A DNA stretch of 64,000 nt, from positions 992,001 to 1,056,000 of the forward strand of contig OZ020490.1 in NCBI GenBank assembly GCA_963971405.1, in the 5' to 3' direction. The notes under the pieces were generated by a model. The model did no database searches and was not told the origin of the DNA. It saw only the letters and a program-made list of their open reading frames with translations. Positions 49,032 to 63,045 of the stretch are shown here, in pieces (position 1 is the stretch's first letter; each line of letters opens with the position of its first letter). This DNA is from Psococerastis gibbosa (taxonomy: Eukaryota; Arthropoda; Insecta; Psocodea; Psocidae). The translations under genes and the position numbers were made by a program.

Positions 49032-52000
49032 TGTACCCTGCTGTGCATGCGTAGAGATAAAAAATTCCACAGCCTGCAATTTTTAACCGACATGAATAGT
49101 TAAGGGGTCGCTAAAGGCACTATAAATAGGGGTTGCACCCGAGTGTACAAGGGGTGGTTCCATCATCCCCTCTCCCCCTTTAAAATCGGGTCAAACACGA
49201 AATTTCACGCGAAATTCTCAAAAATTTTCCCGTTTTCGATAATTTCGAAAAATCTACCCTTATTTTAGGGGTGAAAATGTTTTTTGAATTTGCAGTTTCG
49301 CATGTTGTTTACTAATGTAAACAAACCATCAAAAAATCTTCCAATTTAGGCCTACCATTTCGGGTACAGTGTGCATATCTTCAAGTTTCACGTTAAAAAT
49401 GGCCAATGTTTTGCTTCCAATTTCTATAATATGCATTTCATATGGATAAAATGTATCACACATTATACTACATTACCGGTTTAATGTACTTAACGTACAA
49501 TATCAACATATTTTCCCAATTTAAGATCCCAAAATTTCGGATATATGTGTTATTTTAAGGCATGTTTCATGTCCACTTTCGGTGGTTTACATACTCCGTG
49601 GTTTATGTTGCGTTTAGTAGACGTTTTTATCTTTTATTTTCTTACCATATACTATATGGTATCTAAAAAGGTCAAACAACCACATATACATTACGTATTC
49701 TTCCAGTTATTTCAATGCCGCCAAGTGATAGAAAAATGACTATTTTCCGTATTCTCGGCATATTAATTTATTTGCACCCACAATTACCAGGATTTACCTA
49801 CTATCTTTTATTATCTTATCATATACTATATGGTATCTAAAAAGGTCAAATAACCCCATATACATTACGTATTCTTCCCCCTGAAATTTCGGTCGAGACA
49901 CATAAAAACTCAAAGAATTCTCCTGTTTCTGCAGTTACAAATATTCCACTGTCTGCAGTTTTCAATACGCGAGGATGTTTAATGTGTCATTGAATGCAGT
50001 ATGAATGATGCTTTCAGGGGCGTATACAAGCGATGTTTTCATCATCCCCCCCCCCCTGTAAAATCGGGTCAAACACGAAATTTCCCACTAAATTCCTGAA
50101 AATATTCCCGTTTTTGATAATTTCGAAAAATCTACCTTCTTTTTCGTGGTAAAAATGAATCGTAAATTTGCAGTTTCGCATGTTGTTTACTAATGTCAAC
50201 AAACAATCAACAAATCATCCAATTTAGGCCTACCATTTTGGGTACATTGTGGATATCATCATGTTTTTATGTTAAAAATGGCCTATGTTTTGCTTCCTAT
50301 TTCTATAATATTTCTTTTATATTGTAAAAATGTATCACACATTATACTACTGTACCGGTTTAATGTAATTATCGTACATTATCAACATATTTTCCCAACT
50401 TTAGAACCCAAATTTTCGAATATATGTGTATTTTGATGGCATGTTTCATGTCCACTTTCGGTGCTTTATACATACTCTGTAATATCCAACTTAGGCCAAC
50501 GGTTATTGTAAGCGGCTTAATTACAAGTTTTAAACGATTACAAACACATAACTGCTTTCGACCCCCTTCCCCCTGAAAATTCGGTCAAAACACAAAATTT
50601 CATGAAAAGGTCGGGGGAATCTCCCGTTCAATTTTGGTATTTATTTTCTCCGTGGCTTATGTTGTATTTTGTAGATGTTTTTTGCACACATTACATTTTA
50701 CCATATACTGGAGTAAATCAAAAAAAGTTTAAAAAACCCCACATACATTACGTATTCTTCAAGCTATTTCAATGCAGCTATGTGATAGATAAATAAATAT
50801 TTTCCGGTTTCTCGGCATATTAATTTTTTTTCACCACTAAGTCCCAGGAATAACTAACAAATACTATTGCTTAATGTATACTATAGTATCTGTAGCATAG
50901 TTAGGCTAATTAAAGCCACCTATACTGCTTTCAAGACCGTAAAATTAATTAATATTCAATTTCGGTGCATATTGACGAAAAAATATATAAAAAGTATACA
51001 GTCTGTAATATCCATCCAACATAAGCCAATGGTTACAACTTCATTATAAGCGGCATAAACATAGGTTGGACACGAGTATAAAGACGTAACTTTCTACAAC
51101 CCCCTTCCCTTTGAAATTCGGTAAAAAAAAAAAAAATCAAGAACATTTCGGGGGAATCTCCAGTTCAATTTTGGTATTTCTTGACTCCGTGGGTTATGTT
51201 GTAATTTGTTGATGTCGTTGGCATACAATATTTTAGTTAATACAATAGGCAATCCAAGATGGTCAAATAACCCCACACACAATACGTTGTCTTCCAGCTA
51301 TTTCAATACCGCCGTATGATAGAATAATAACTATTTTCCGAATCTCGGCATATTAACTTTTTTGCACCCTTAAATACCAGAAATTGCTAACAAATACGGT
51401 TAATAAATGTTAAGCGAAGTATCGGTAGCAATGATGAGTCGTTTCAAGTCACCCGTCTTACTTTCAGACCCGTAAAAATAATTCATATTCAATTTCGGTG
51501 TATTAACCCTAATAAATAGACAAAAAATTATACGGCCTGCAATAAACAGGTTAAGCCAACAATTATTCGCTCATTATAAGCAGCAAGTATAAAGGTTTGA
51601 AACAAATATAAACACATAACATTCATCAACCCCCTTCCTCCAGAAAATTCGACCAAAACGCAAAATTTCAAGAAAAAGTCAGGGAAATATCTCATTTGAT
51701 TTAATTTTTTATTTACTCCGTGGTTTATGTTGTGTTATGTCGATGGTTATATCACACATTATTTTATAAGGTCAAATAGGCCCATATACAATATGCAATC
51801 TTCGAGCTATTTCAATGCCGCTACTTAATAGAAAAATGACTATTTTCCGGTTTCTCGGCAGATTAATTTTTTTGCAGCCATAACAAAAACTATATTGGTT
51901 AATGTTTGGCAAAATATCTGTAGCAACGACGATGAGTCATTTTAAGTAATTCTGCATACTTTGAAAACCCTAAAAATAAGTAATATTCAATTTAGGTGTA

Positions 52001-53010
52001 TTAACACGAATAAACAGACAAAAAATATATTCAGCCACCCACATTGCGTTTAGTAGACGTTTTTATCTTTTATTATCTTAGCTTATACTATAAGCTAACC
52101 AAAAAAGTCAAATAACCCCTAATACACTACGTATTCTTCGAGCTATTTCGATTTCAATAGATAAATGACTATTTTCTGTATTCTCGAACATTAATTTTTT
52201 TTTGCACCCTTTTTTCCCTAGAATAACCAACGGAAACTGTTGCTTAATGTTAACTATAGCAATGTCAAACTAATTTAGGCCACCTATTTTGCTTTTCAAC
52301 CGTAAAAAGTATTAATGTTCAATTTTGGTGTATATAGACGAAAAAAGAGTTAAAAAATGATTCAGCCTGTAATATCCAACTTTGGGCAACACGGTTACTG
52401 CCTCATTATAAGCGGCTTAAATACAGGTTTTAAACAAATGCAGACATATAACTACTTTCAACCCCCTTCCCCCTGAAAATTCGGTCAAAACACAAAATTT
52501 CATGAAAAGGTCGGGGAAATCTTCCGTTTGATTTTGGTATTTATTTACTCCTTGGCTTATGTTGCATTTTGTAGCTGCATGTCTTTATCACGAATTACTT
52601 TAACATGTACTGTATTAAATCAAAATATTTTAAAAACCCCCACACACAATACGTATGCTTCAAGCTGTTTCAATGCAGCTATGTGATAGATAAATGAATA
52701 TTTTCCGCTTTCTCGGCAAAATAATTTTTTTTCACCACTACGTCCCAGGAGTAACTAACACATACTATTGCTTAATGTATATTATAGTATTTTCAGCAAA
52801 GATAGGCTAATTAAAACCAAGAATACTCCTTTCAAGACCGTAAAATTAATTAATATTCAATTTCGGTGCATATTGACGAAAAAATTGATATTCAATTCCA
52901 CAGCCTGCAATTTTCAACCGAAATTAATTTTTTATGTCTCATTAGAAGTAGTATTAATTATGGCTTCAAACGAGTATAAACACATATTTTCAAATTCATA
53001 CCTTCACCCC
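49032..53010 (+). repeat. M run of U7, shortened
   Basis: Contains a small back-jump at about 49,801 and forward skips at about 49,877 and 50,467. From about 50,600 monomers are canonical, although their closest subfamily changes near 51.9 kb. No gene is seen. Confidence 0.85.
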
Positions 53011-53356
53011 TAAAATGGGAGTGGAACACAAAGTGACGCATTTCCGGCAATCCCATTTGAATTGGGTGGACGGGTTTAAAGCAACTTTTTTAAGTGGAAG
53101 ACCTATCTTAATAATTTAAATTATACCCATGTCTTCGTCCAATCTTCCTCTTTCATGGCATGATATGTCTTTTGATAATCAAGCAAGTGTTTTTGGCTTT
53201 CAGGGTGTAAAATGCCAGGGGGTGCGCACGATTTTCCTCAAAAAAGGCCTCTTTCGGCCGCGTTATTGTCTACCTATATATAAAAAATTAAAATTACTTA
53301 AAGGCTTTTACGGGCTTTTCCACGTTTCTTTCTCTTTCCAGCCATATATCATTTAA
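53011..53356 (+). promoter_or_regulatory. Module A, gamma copy
   Basis: The EGR-like site is degraded to gggtggacggg. The frame is 53,129-53,356. A further local change alters the stretch before the ORF (gcaacttttttaagtgg instead of gcaattttttgatgtgg), shared with the copy at 55,995. Confidence 0.35.
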
Positions 53357-54010
53357 GTTAATTAGTTAATTAAATTTAAGTTAATTTAGGCGTTGTCACG
53401 TTAAACTATCGTCCGTAAACCGCCATTACAACCGACTTAGAGACAGCCAATTTTTTTTCATCCTTAAATACTGAGAATTGCAATCAAAAACTGTCTAAAG
53501 TAGCACACCCCCTAACCCCTTAAAATTTGGTCCAAACACAAAAGTTAGGAAAAGTCGGGGAAATATCCCATTTCATTTCAATTTTTATTTACCCGTGGTT
53601 TATGTTGTGTTATGTAGATTTATATGACATAATATTTTATTTCATACCGTAGGGTATCTAAAAAATCAAATCGGCCCATTTTACAATATCTATTCTTAGT
53701 GCTGTTTCAATGCAGCAATTGAGATATTTTCCATATTTTTTACATACGGTATTATAATTTTTTCAACCATTTCATCCCAGGATACTGCTTTTGAAAGCTT
53801 GACATACTATCATTGGCATTGCTAAGAATTCTACAGCAACCTGTATTGGTGCCATGACTGTAAAATTAATTAATATCCAATTAGGTGTAATAAGACCGAA
53901 AAACAGAAGAAAAACAATTCCACAGCCTAAAATTTGTAATGGACATGAATGGCTTACATGTCCATAAAAGCAATTGAAATGAGGGTTTGAAACGAGTATT
54001 TAAAATTTTT

Positions 54011-54531
54011 TCCAACATCCACCCTCTTCCCTCTCACAAACTCGCCTTTTTTCCATTCCTCTTCCTCCTTTAATTCTTAACTATCGTTCCATTCATGTTA
54101 GCATGATGTGTGATGCCTCATTGGACAGCTCTCTACTCGACGATTGATTTGACATCCATGACACCCACCACAATACATAATTTACAGAAGCAGTGACGGC
54201 GAGGCCCGAAGGGCCGAGCTGCGTTTGGTCCGAGTTTCCTACGGTTCTCTTCCGTATTTAAGTAAACTTTCACTGCGTTCCATCTTTCCATCACCCCCAT
54301 GTAATTTCTTAGTAAAAAGTGGCAACTATAGCCAATAACAGTCCTCCCCCCCCCCCAAACACGCCTTTTTCAATTCTTCTTCCTTCTTTAACTCAAAACT
54401 CCCGTACCATTCATGCTACAATCGTGTGTGATAGCTCATTGGAAAGCTCTCGACGCGAGGATTCATTTGACGCCCATGACGATACCCACCATGATCAGTG
54501 CCCATGAGCAGTGACCGCGAGGCCGAAGGCC
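54011..54531 (+). repeat. Module G, truncated inside hairpin C
   Basis: Hairpin B is intact. The sequence stops immediately after the right arm of hairpin C (gaaggcc) and continues as monomer DNA (aggttaagcc) from the position matching 51,548. The breakpoint thus lies at the edge of a perfect GC hairpin. Confidence 0.92.
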
Positions 54532-55994
54532 AGGTTAAGCCAACAATTATTCGCTCATTATAAGCAGCAAGTATAAAGGTTTGAAACAAATATAAACACA
54601 TAACATTCATCAACCCCCTTCCTCCAGAAAATTCGACCAAAACGCAAAATTTCAAGAAAAAGTCAGGGAAATATCTCATTTGATTTAATTTTTTATTTAC
54701 TCCGTGGTTTATGTTGTGTTATGTCGATGGTTATATCACACATTATTTTATAAGGTCAAATAGGCCCATATACAATATGCAATCTTCGAGCTATTTCAAT
54801 GCCGCTACTTAATAGAAAAATGACTATTTTCCGGTTTCTCGGCAGATTAATTTTTTTGCAGCCATAACAAAAACTATATTGGTTAATGTTTGGCAAAATA
54901 TCTGTAGCAACGACGATGAGTCATTTTAAGTAATTCTGCATACTTTGAAAACCCTAAAAATAAGTAATATTCAATTTAGGTGTATTAACACGAATAAACA
55001 GACAAAAAATATATTCAGCCACCCACATTGCGTTTAGTAGACGTTTTTATCTTTTATTATCTTAGCTTATACTATAAGCTAACCAAAAAAGTCAAATAAC
55101 CCCTAATACACTACGTATTCTTCGAGCTATTTCGATTTCAATAGATAAATGACTATTTTCTGTATTCTCGAACATTAATTTTTTTTTGCACCCTTTTTTC
55201 CCTAGAATAACCAACGGAAACTGTTGCTTAATGTTAACTATAGCAATGTCAAACTAATTTAGGCCACCTATTTTGCTTTTCAACCGTAAAAAGTATTAAT
55301 GTTCAATTTTGGTGTATATAGACGAAAAAAGAGTTAAAAAATGATTCAGCCTGTAATATCCAACTTTGGGCAACACGGTTACTGCCTCATTATAAGCGGC
55401 TTAAATACAGGTTTTAAACAAATGCAGACATATAACTACTTTCAACCCCCTTCCCCCTGAAAATTCGGTCAAAACACAAAATTTCATGAAAAGGTCGGGG
55501 AAATCTTCCGTTTGATTTTGGTATTTATTTACTCCTTGGCTTATGTTGCATTTTGTAGCTGCATGTCTTTATCACGAATTACTTTAACATGTACTGTATT
55601 AAATCAAAATATTTTAAAAACCCCCACACACAATACGTATGCTTCAAGCTGTTTCAATGCAGCTATGTGATAGATAAATGAATATTTTCCGCTTTCTCGG
55701 CAAAATAATTTTTTTTCACCACTACGTCCCAGGAGTAACTAACACATACTATTGCTTAATGTATATTATAGTATTTTCAGCAAAGATAGGCTAATTAAAA
55801 CCAAGAATACTCCTTTCAAGACCGTAAAATTAATTAATATTCAATTTCGGTGCATATTGACGAAAAAATTGATATTCAATTCCACAGCCTGCAATTTTCA
55901 ACCGAAATTAATTTTTTATGTCTCATTAGAAGTAGTATTAATTATGGCTTCAAACGAGTATAAACACATATTTTCAAATTCATACCTTCACCCC
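54532..55994 (+). repeat. M run of U8: last three monomers only
   Basis: Duplicate of 51,548-53,010, apparently without differences. It starts mid-monomer at aggttaagcc. No gene is seen. Confidence 0.9.
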
Positions 55995-56340
55995 TAAAAT
56001 GGGAGTGGAACACAAAGTGACGCATTTCCGGCAATCCCATTTGAATTGGGTGGACGGGTTTAAAGCAACTTTTTTAAGTGGAAGACCTATCTTAATAATT
56101 TAAATTATACCCATGTCTTCGTCCAATCTTCCTCTTTCATGGCATGATATGTCTTTTGATAATCAAGCAAGTGTTTTTGGCTTTCAGGGTGTAAAATGCC
56201 AGGGGGTGCGCACGATTTTCCTCAAAAAAGGCCTCTTTCGGCCGCGTTATTGTCTACCTATATATAAAAAATTAAAATTACTTAAAGGCTTTTACGGGCT
56301 TTTCCACGTTTCTTTCTCTTTCCAGCCATATATCATTTAA
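55995..56340 (+). promoter_or_regulatory. Module A, gamma copy (tandem duplicate)
   Basis: Appears identical to the copy at 53,011-53,356, at exactly 2984 bp offset, implying a very recent duplication. The frame is 56,113-56,340. Confidence 0.35.
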
Positions 56341-56995
56341 GTTAATTAGTTAATTAAATTTAAGTTAATTTAGGCGTTGTCACGTTAAACTATCGTCCGT
56401 AAACCGCCATTACAACCGACTTAGAGACAGCCAATTTTTTTTCATCCTTAAATACTGAGAATTGCAATCAAAAACTGTCTAAAGTAGCACACCCCCTAAC
56501 CCCTTAAAATTTGGTCCAAACACAAAAGTTAGGAAAAGTCGGGGAAATATCCCATTTCATTTCAATTTTTATTTACCCGTGGTTTATGTTGTGTTATGTA
56601 GATTTATATGACATAATATTTTATTTCATACCGTAGGGTATCTAAAAAATCAAATCGGCCCATTTTACAATATCTATTCTTAGTGCTGTTTCAATGCAGC
56701 AATTGAGATATTTTCCATATTTTTTACATACGGTATTATAATTTTTTCAACCATTTCATCCCAGGATACTGCTTTTGAAAGCTTGACATACTATCATTGG
56801 CATTGCTAAGAATTCTACAGCAACCTGTATTGGTGCCATGACTGTAAAATTAATTAATATCCAATTAGGTGTAATAAGACCGAAAAACAGAAGAAAAACA
56901 ATTCCACAGCCTAAAATTTGTAATGGACATGAATGGCTTACATGTCCATAAAAGCAATTGAAATGAGGGTTTGAAACGAGTATTTAAAATTTTTT

Positions 56996-57668
56996 CCAAC
57001 ATCCACCCTCTTCCCTCTCACAAACTCGCCTTTTTTCCATTCCTCTTCCTCCTTTAATTCTTAACTATCGTTCCATTCATGTTAGCATGATGTGTGATGC
57101 CTCATTGGACAGCTCTCTACTCGACGATTGATTTGACATCCATGACACCCACCACAATACATAATTTACAGAAGCAGTGACGGCGAGGCCCGAAGGGCCG
57201 AGCTGCGTTTGGTCCGAGTTTCCTACGGTTCTCTTCCGTATTTAAGTAAACTTTCACTGCGTTCCATCTTTCCATCACCCCCATGTAATTTCTTAGTAAA
57301 AAGTGGCAACTATAGCCAATAACAGTCCTCCCCCCCCCCCCAAACACGCCTTTTTCAATTCTTCTTCCTTCTTTAACTCAAAACTCCCGTACCATTCATG
57401 CTACAATCGTGTGTGATAGCTCATTGGAAAGCTCTCGACGCGAGGATTCATTTGACGCCCATGACGATACCCACCATGATCAGTGCCCATGAGCAGTGAC
57501 CGCGAGGCCGAAGGCCGAGCTGCCGCCCGCGGCAGGCGCAAGTGTAGGAGCCATGTGGGGCCCGTAGGGCCCCTGTGGCGGAGACACTTGTTTTATAACT
57601 TAATAGAACCCACCTACGACCACTCACTCATCAATAACTGCGAGGGCGCAGCCCGAGCTGCCGCTCGA
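56996..57668 (+). repeat. Module G, complete copy
   Basis: The left half is the tandem duplicate of 54,011-54,531, with one more C in the poly-C tract. The right half is intact and ends in gccgctcgac, as in U1 and U6. Confidence 0.9.
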
Positions 57669-58192
57669 CAAATGGTCTTAAAAGATAGATAGGACTAAGT
57701 CGAGTGGGGGAAAAATAGAATCATCCCAATCGGGCCAAAATTGGCCCAGTTATGACATTTTTCCCCAACCCCTGCAAAATTGCCAAAAAAAAGTGCACAT
57801 TTTACATTGGTTTTCCTATGCTGCGGAAAACGCGATAAAAAAAAATTGAGATCCGCTGCGGCCAAAATGGCTTCGTAGCGCTATTCGGCCAACCTTTCCC
57901 CAACTTTCCCCCCAGGTCTCATACCTATGTAAAATCTGACGGCTTCCAGATAATTAGCAAAGTGAAAAAGGGCAAAAATGCGAAAAAATGCCCATTTTCG
58001 ACGAAAAAACGCGTTTTTCGGGGACGATTTTCGCGGGAAAAAAATTGATTCAAAAAATTTAAAACCACTTTGCTACTTTCCACTATCCTTGCTCTTCTCA
58101 ACTGTGTAACCTATATTGCTGTCAGTCTACCACTTTCCCCACAGCTAGGTATGTAAGGGGGGAGTGCAAGAGGCCTACATGCGGGAAAAGGG
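57669..58192 (+). repeat. Module K, type I
   Basis: Type I, close to the 42,141 copy. It has aggggggagtgcaag in place of aggggggtgtgcaag. Confidence 0.85.
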
Positions 58193-59726
58193 TATACCCT
58201 GCTGTGCATGCTTTGAGATAAAAAATTCCACAGCCTGCAATTTTTAACCGACATGAATAGTTAAGGGGTCGTTAAAGGCACTATAAATAGGGGTTGCATC
58301 CGAGTATACTAGGGGTGGTTCCATCATCCCCCCTCCCCCTTTAAAATCGGGTCAAACACGAAATTTCACGCGAAATTCTCAAAAATTTTCCCGTTTTCGA
58401 TAATTTCGAAAAATCTACCCTTATTTTAGGGGTGCAAATGTTTTTTAAATTTGCAGTTTCGCATGTTGTTTACTAATGTAAACAAGTTATCAACAAATCA
58501 TCCAATTTAGACCTACCATTTCGGCTACAGTGTGGATAGTTTCAAGTTTCACGTTAAAAATGGCCAATGTTTTGCTTCCTATTTCTATTATATGCATTTT
58601 ATATGGATAAAATGTATCACATATTGTACTACTGTACCGGTTTAATGTCATTAACGTACAATATCAACATATTTTCCCAATTTAGGAACCCAAAGTTTCG
58701 AATATATGTGTATTATAATGGCATGTTTCATGTCCACTTTCGGTGCTTTACATACTCCATGGATCATGTTGCGTTTAGTGGACGTTTTTATCTTTTACTA
58801 TCTTATCTTATACTATATGGTATCCAAAAAGGTCAAATAACTCTATATACATTACGTATTTTTCCAGCTATTTCAATGCCGCCAAGTGATAGAAAAATGA
58901 CTATTTTCCTCATTCTCGGCATATTAATTTTTTTGCACCCACAATTACCAGGACTTAACTACGGAAGTATTTGCATAATGTTTAATTAAGTATCTGTAGC
59001 AATGCTATGGTAATTTAAGCCACCCACAATGCTTTCAATACCGTAAAATAAATTCATTTTCAATTTTGGTGTATGAAGACCATAAAAGAGTTAAAAAATT
59101 ATATACTCTGTAATATCCAAGTAGGACCAACAATTATAGCTTCATTATAAGCGGCACACATACAGCTATTTAGCAAATACAAACACATGACTTCTTCCTC
59201 CCCCCTTCCCCCTAAAATTTCGGTCGAGACACATAAAAACTCAAGGAATTCTCCCGTTTCAGCAGTTACAAATATTCCACTGTCTGCAGTTTTCAATACG
59301 CGAGGATGTTTAATGTGTCGTTGAATGCAGTATGAATGATGCTTTCAAGGGCGTATACAAGGGATGTTTTCATCATCCCCCCTCCCCCTGTAAAATCGGG
59401 TCAAACACGAAATTTCCTGAAAATATTCCCGTTTTTGATAATTTCAAAAAATCTACCTTCTTTTTCGTGGTCAAAATGTATCGTAAATTTGCAGTTTCGC
59501 ATGTTGTTTACTAACGTCAACAAACAATCAACAAATCATCCAATTTAGGCCTACCATTTCGGGTAAATTGTGGATATCATCATGTTTTTATATTAAAAAT
59601 GGCCTATGTTTTGCTTCCTATTTCTATAATATGCATTTTATATGAATAAAATGTATCAAACATTATACTACTGTACCGGTTTAATGTAATTATCGTACAT
59701 TATCCACATATTTTCCCAATTTTAGA

Positions 59727-59755
59727 ACCCAAATTTTCGAACCCAAATTTTCGAA
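59727..59755 (+). repeat. 14-bp tandem duplication marker
   Basis: Same doubling as at 13,112; U9 carries both markers. Confidence 0.92.
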
Positions 59756-60676
59756 TACATGTGTATTTTGATGGCATGTTTCATGTCCACTTTCGGTGCT
59801 TTACATACTCCATGGTTAATGTTGCGTTTAGTAGACTTTTTATCTTTTATTATCTTATCTTAGACAATAGGCTATCCGAAAAAGGTTAATAATCCCATAT
59901 ACAATACTTATTCTTCGAGCTATTTCAATGCCGCCAAGTGATAGATAAATGACTATTTTCTGTATTCTCGGCATATTAATTTTTTTGCACCCGCAATTAC
60001 CAGGATTTACCTACGGAAGCACTAGCTTAGTGTTTACTATAGTATCTTTAGCAATGCTAAGGTAATTTCAGCAACCCACATTGCTTTCAAGTAAATTTCA
60101 AGTAAATTTGCAGTTTCACATACTGTTTACATATGTAAACAAAAAATCAACAAATGTTCCAATTTACGCCTACCATTTTGGCTACAGTGTGGATATCTTC
60201 AAGTTTCACGTTGAAAATGGCATATATTTGGCTTCCTATATCTATAATATGTAATTAATATGGATAAAACCTATCATTCATTATACTACTGTATCAGATT
60301 CATGTAATTAACGTACAATATCAACATATTTTCGCAATGTAAAATCCCAAAATTGCGTATATTTGTGTCTTTTTAGGGCATGTTTCATGTCCACTTTCGG
60401 TGGTTTACATTCTCTATGGTTTATGTTGAGTTTAGTAGACTTTTTATCTTTTATTATCTTATATAATAGGCTATCCTAAAAAGGTAAATAATCCCATATA
60501 CAATACGTATTCTTCCAGCTATTTCAATGCCGCCAAGTGATAGACAAATGGCTATTTTCCGGTTTTTCGGCATATTAATTTTTTTGCACCCTTCTTTCCC
60601 TAGAATTACCAACGGAAACAGTTTAATATTAACTATAGTATCTATAGCAATGTCAAGCTAATTTAGGCCACCTATT

Positions 60677-60768
60677 ATGCTTTCAAAACCGAAAATATAA
60701 TATAATTAATGTTCTATTTCGGATGCTTTCAAAACCGAAAATATAATATAATATATGTTCTATTTCGG
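60677..60768 (+). repeat. 46-bp tandem duplication marker
   Basis: The same duplication, with a private change in the second copy (taatatatgttc instead of taattaatgttc). Confidence 0.95.
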
Positions 60769-63045
60769 TGTATATAGACCAAGAAAGAGTTAAAAAATTA
60801 CACAGTCTGTAATATCCAACTTAGGCCAACGGTTATTTTAAGCGGCTTAGTTACAAGTTTTAAACGATTACAAACACATAACTACTTTCGACCCCCTTCC
60901 CCCTGAAAATTCGGTCAAAACACAAAATTTCATGAAAAGGTCGGGGGAATCTCCCGTTCGATTTTGGTATTTATTTTCACCGTGGCTTATGTTGTATTTT
61001 GTAGATGTTTTTTTCACACATGATGTGGTACCATATACTGGAGTAAATCAAAAAAAGTTTAAAAACCCCCACATACAATACGTATTCTTCAAGCTATTTC
61101 AATGCAGCTATGTGGTAGATAAATAAATATTTTCCGGTTTCTCGGCATATTAATTTTTTTTCACCACTAAGTCCCAGGAATACTAACAAATACTATTGCT
61201 TTATGTATACTATAGTATCTGTAGCAATGTTAGGCTAATTAAAGCCACCTATATACTGCTTTCAAGACCGTAAAATTAATTAATATTCAATTTCGGTGCA
61301 TATTGACGAAAAAATATATAAAAAGCATTCAACTTAAGTTACAACTTCATTATAAGCGGCATAAACATAGGTTGGACACGAGTATAAAGACGTAACTTTC
61401 AACAACCCCCTTCCCTTTGAAATTCGGTAAAAAAAAAAAAAATCAAGAACATTTCGGGGAAATCTCCAGTTCAATTTTGGTATTTCTTGACTCCGTGGGT
61501 TATGTTGTCAATTGTTGATGTCGTTGGCATACAATATTTTAGTTAATACAATAGGCAATCCAAGAAGGACAAATAACCCCACATACAATACGTTGTCTTC
61601 CAGCTATTTCAATGCCGCCGTATGATAGAATAATAACTATTTTCCGAATCTCGGCATATTAACTTTTTGTGCACCCTTAAATACCTGAAATTGCTAACAA
61701 ATACGGTTACTAAATGTTAAGCGAAGTATCTATAGCAATGATGAGTCGTTTGAAGTCACCCGTCTTACTTTCAGACCCGTAAAAATAATTCATATTCAAT
61801 TTGGGTGCATTAACCCTAATAAATAGACAAAAAATTATACGGCCTGCAATAAACAGGTTAAGCAAACAATTATTCGCTCATTATAAGCAACAAATATAAA
61901 GGTTTGAAACAAATATAAACACATAACATCCAACAACCCCCTTCCTCCAGAAAATTCGACCAAAACGCAAAATTTCAAGAAAAAGTCAGGGAAATATCTC
62001 ATTTGATTTAATTTTTTATTTACTCCGTGGTTTATGTTGTGTTATGTCGATGGTTATATCACACATTACTTTATAAGGTCAAATAGGCCCATATACAATA
62101 TGCATTCTTCGGGCTATTTCAATGCCGCTACTTAATAGAAAAATGACTATTTTCCGGTTTTTCGGTAGATTAATTTTTTTGCAGCCATAACAAAAACTAT
62201 ATTGGTTAATGTTTGGCAAAATATCTGTAGCAACGATGATGAGTCATTTTAAGTAATTCTGCTTACTTTGAAAACCCTAAAAATAATTAATATTCAATTT
62301 AGGTGTATTAACACGAATAAACAGACAAAAATATATACAGCCACCCACATTGCGTTTAGTAGACGTTTTTATCTTTTATTATCTTAGCTTATACTATAAA
62401 CTAACCAAAAAAGTCAAATAACCCCAAATACACTACGTATTCTTCGAGCTATTTCAATTTCAATAGATAAATGACTATTTTCTGTATTCTCGAACATCAA
62501 TTTTTTTTTTGCACCCTCTTTTCCCTAGAATAACCAACGGAAACTGTTGCTTAATGTTAACTATTGTATCTATAGCAGTGTCAAACTAATTTAGGCCACC
62601 TATTTTGCTTTTCAACAGTAAAAAGTATAAATGTTCAATTTCGGTGTATATAGACGAAAAAAGAGTTAAAAAATAATTCAGCCTGTAATATCCAACTTAG
62701 GGCAACACGGTTACTGCCTCATTATAAGCGGCTTAAATACAGGTTTTAAACAAATGCAGACATATAACTACTTTCAACCCCCTTCCCCCTGAAAATTCGG
62801 TCAAAACCCAAAATTTCATGAAAAGGTCGGGGAAATCTCCCGTTTGATATTGGTATTTATTTACTCCGTGGCTTATGTTGCATTTTGTAGCTGCATTTCG
62901 GTGCATATTGACGAAAAAATTGATATTCAATTCGACAGCCTGCAATTTTCAACCGAAAATAATTTTTTATGTCTCATTAGAAGCAGTATTAATTGTGGCT
63001 TCAAAGGAGTATAAACACATATTTTCAAATTCATACCTTCACCCC

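Larger units (their letters stand above)
46958..53128 (+). repeat. U7: shortened HOR unit (6171 bp)
   Basis: A, linker, G and K are complete. Around 49.80 kb a back-jump of about 174 bp repeats a monomer piece. At about 49,877 and 50,467 the sequence skips forward between monomers. Net loss is about 1.2 kb. From about 51,914 the sequence is the same subfamily as 32,041 onward. Confidence 0.88.
53129..56112 (+). repeat. U8: short HOR unit (2984 bp) made by tandem duplication
   Basis: Contains A (gamma), linker and a truncated G ending at 54,531, then returns to the M run at the point matching 51,547. It has no K core and no TATAAATAGGGG box. Unit length equals the duplication length exactly, as expected of a simple direct duplication. 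Confidence 0.93.
51547..57514 (+). repeat. Direct tandem duplication, unit 2984 bp
   Basis: Two copies, 51,547-54,530 and 54,531-57,514, look identical apart from poly-C length, so this is the youngest large event in the window. The junction is ggcc then aggttaagcc, with one shared base. Confidence 0.93.
58193..63045 (+). repeat. M run of U9
   Basis: Canonical order with both marker duplications (16 bp near 59,727, 46 bp at 60,677). Lacks 12 bases (cactaaattcct-like) near 59,415 and about 280 bp at about 62,896. No gene is seen. Confidence 0.88.
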
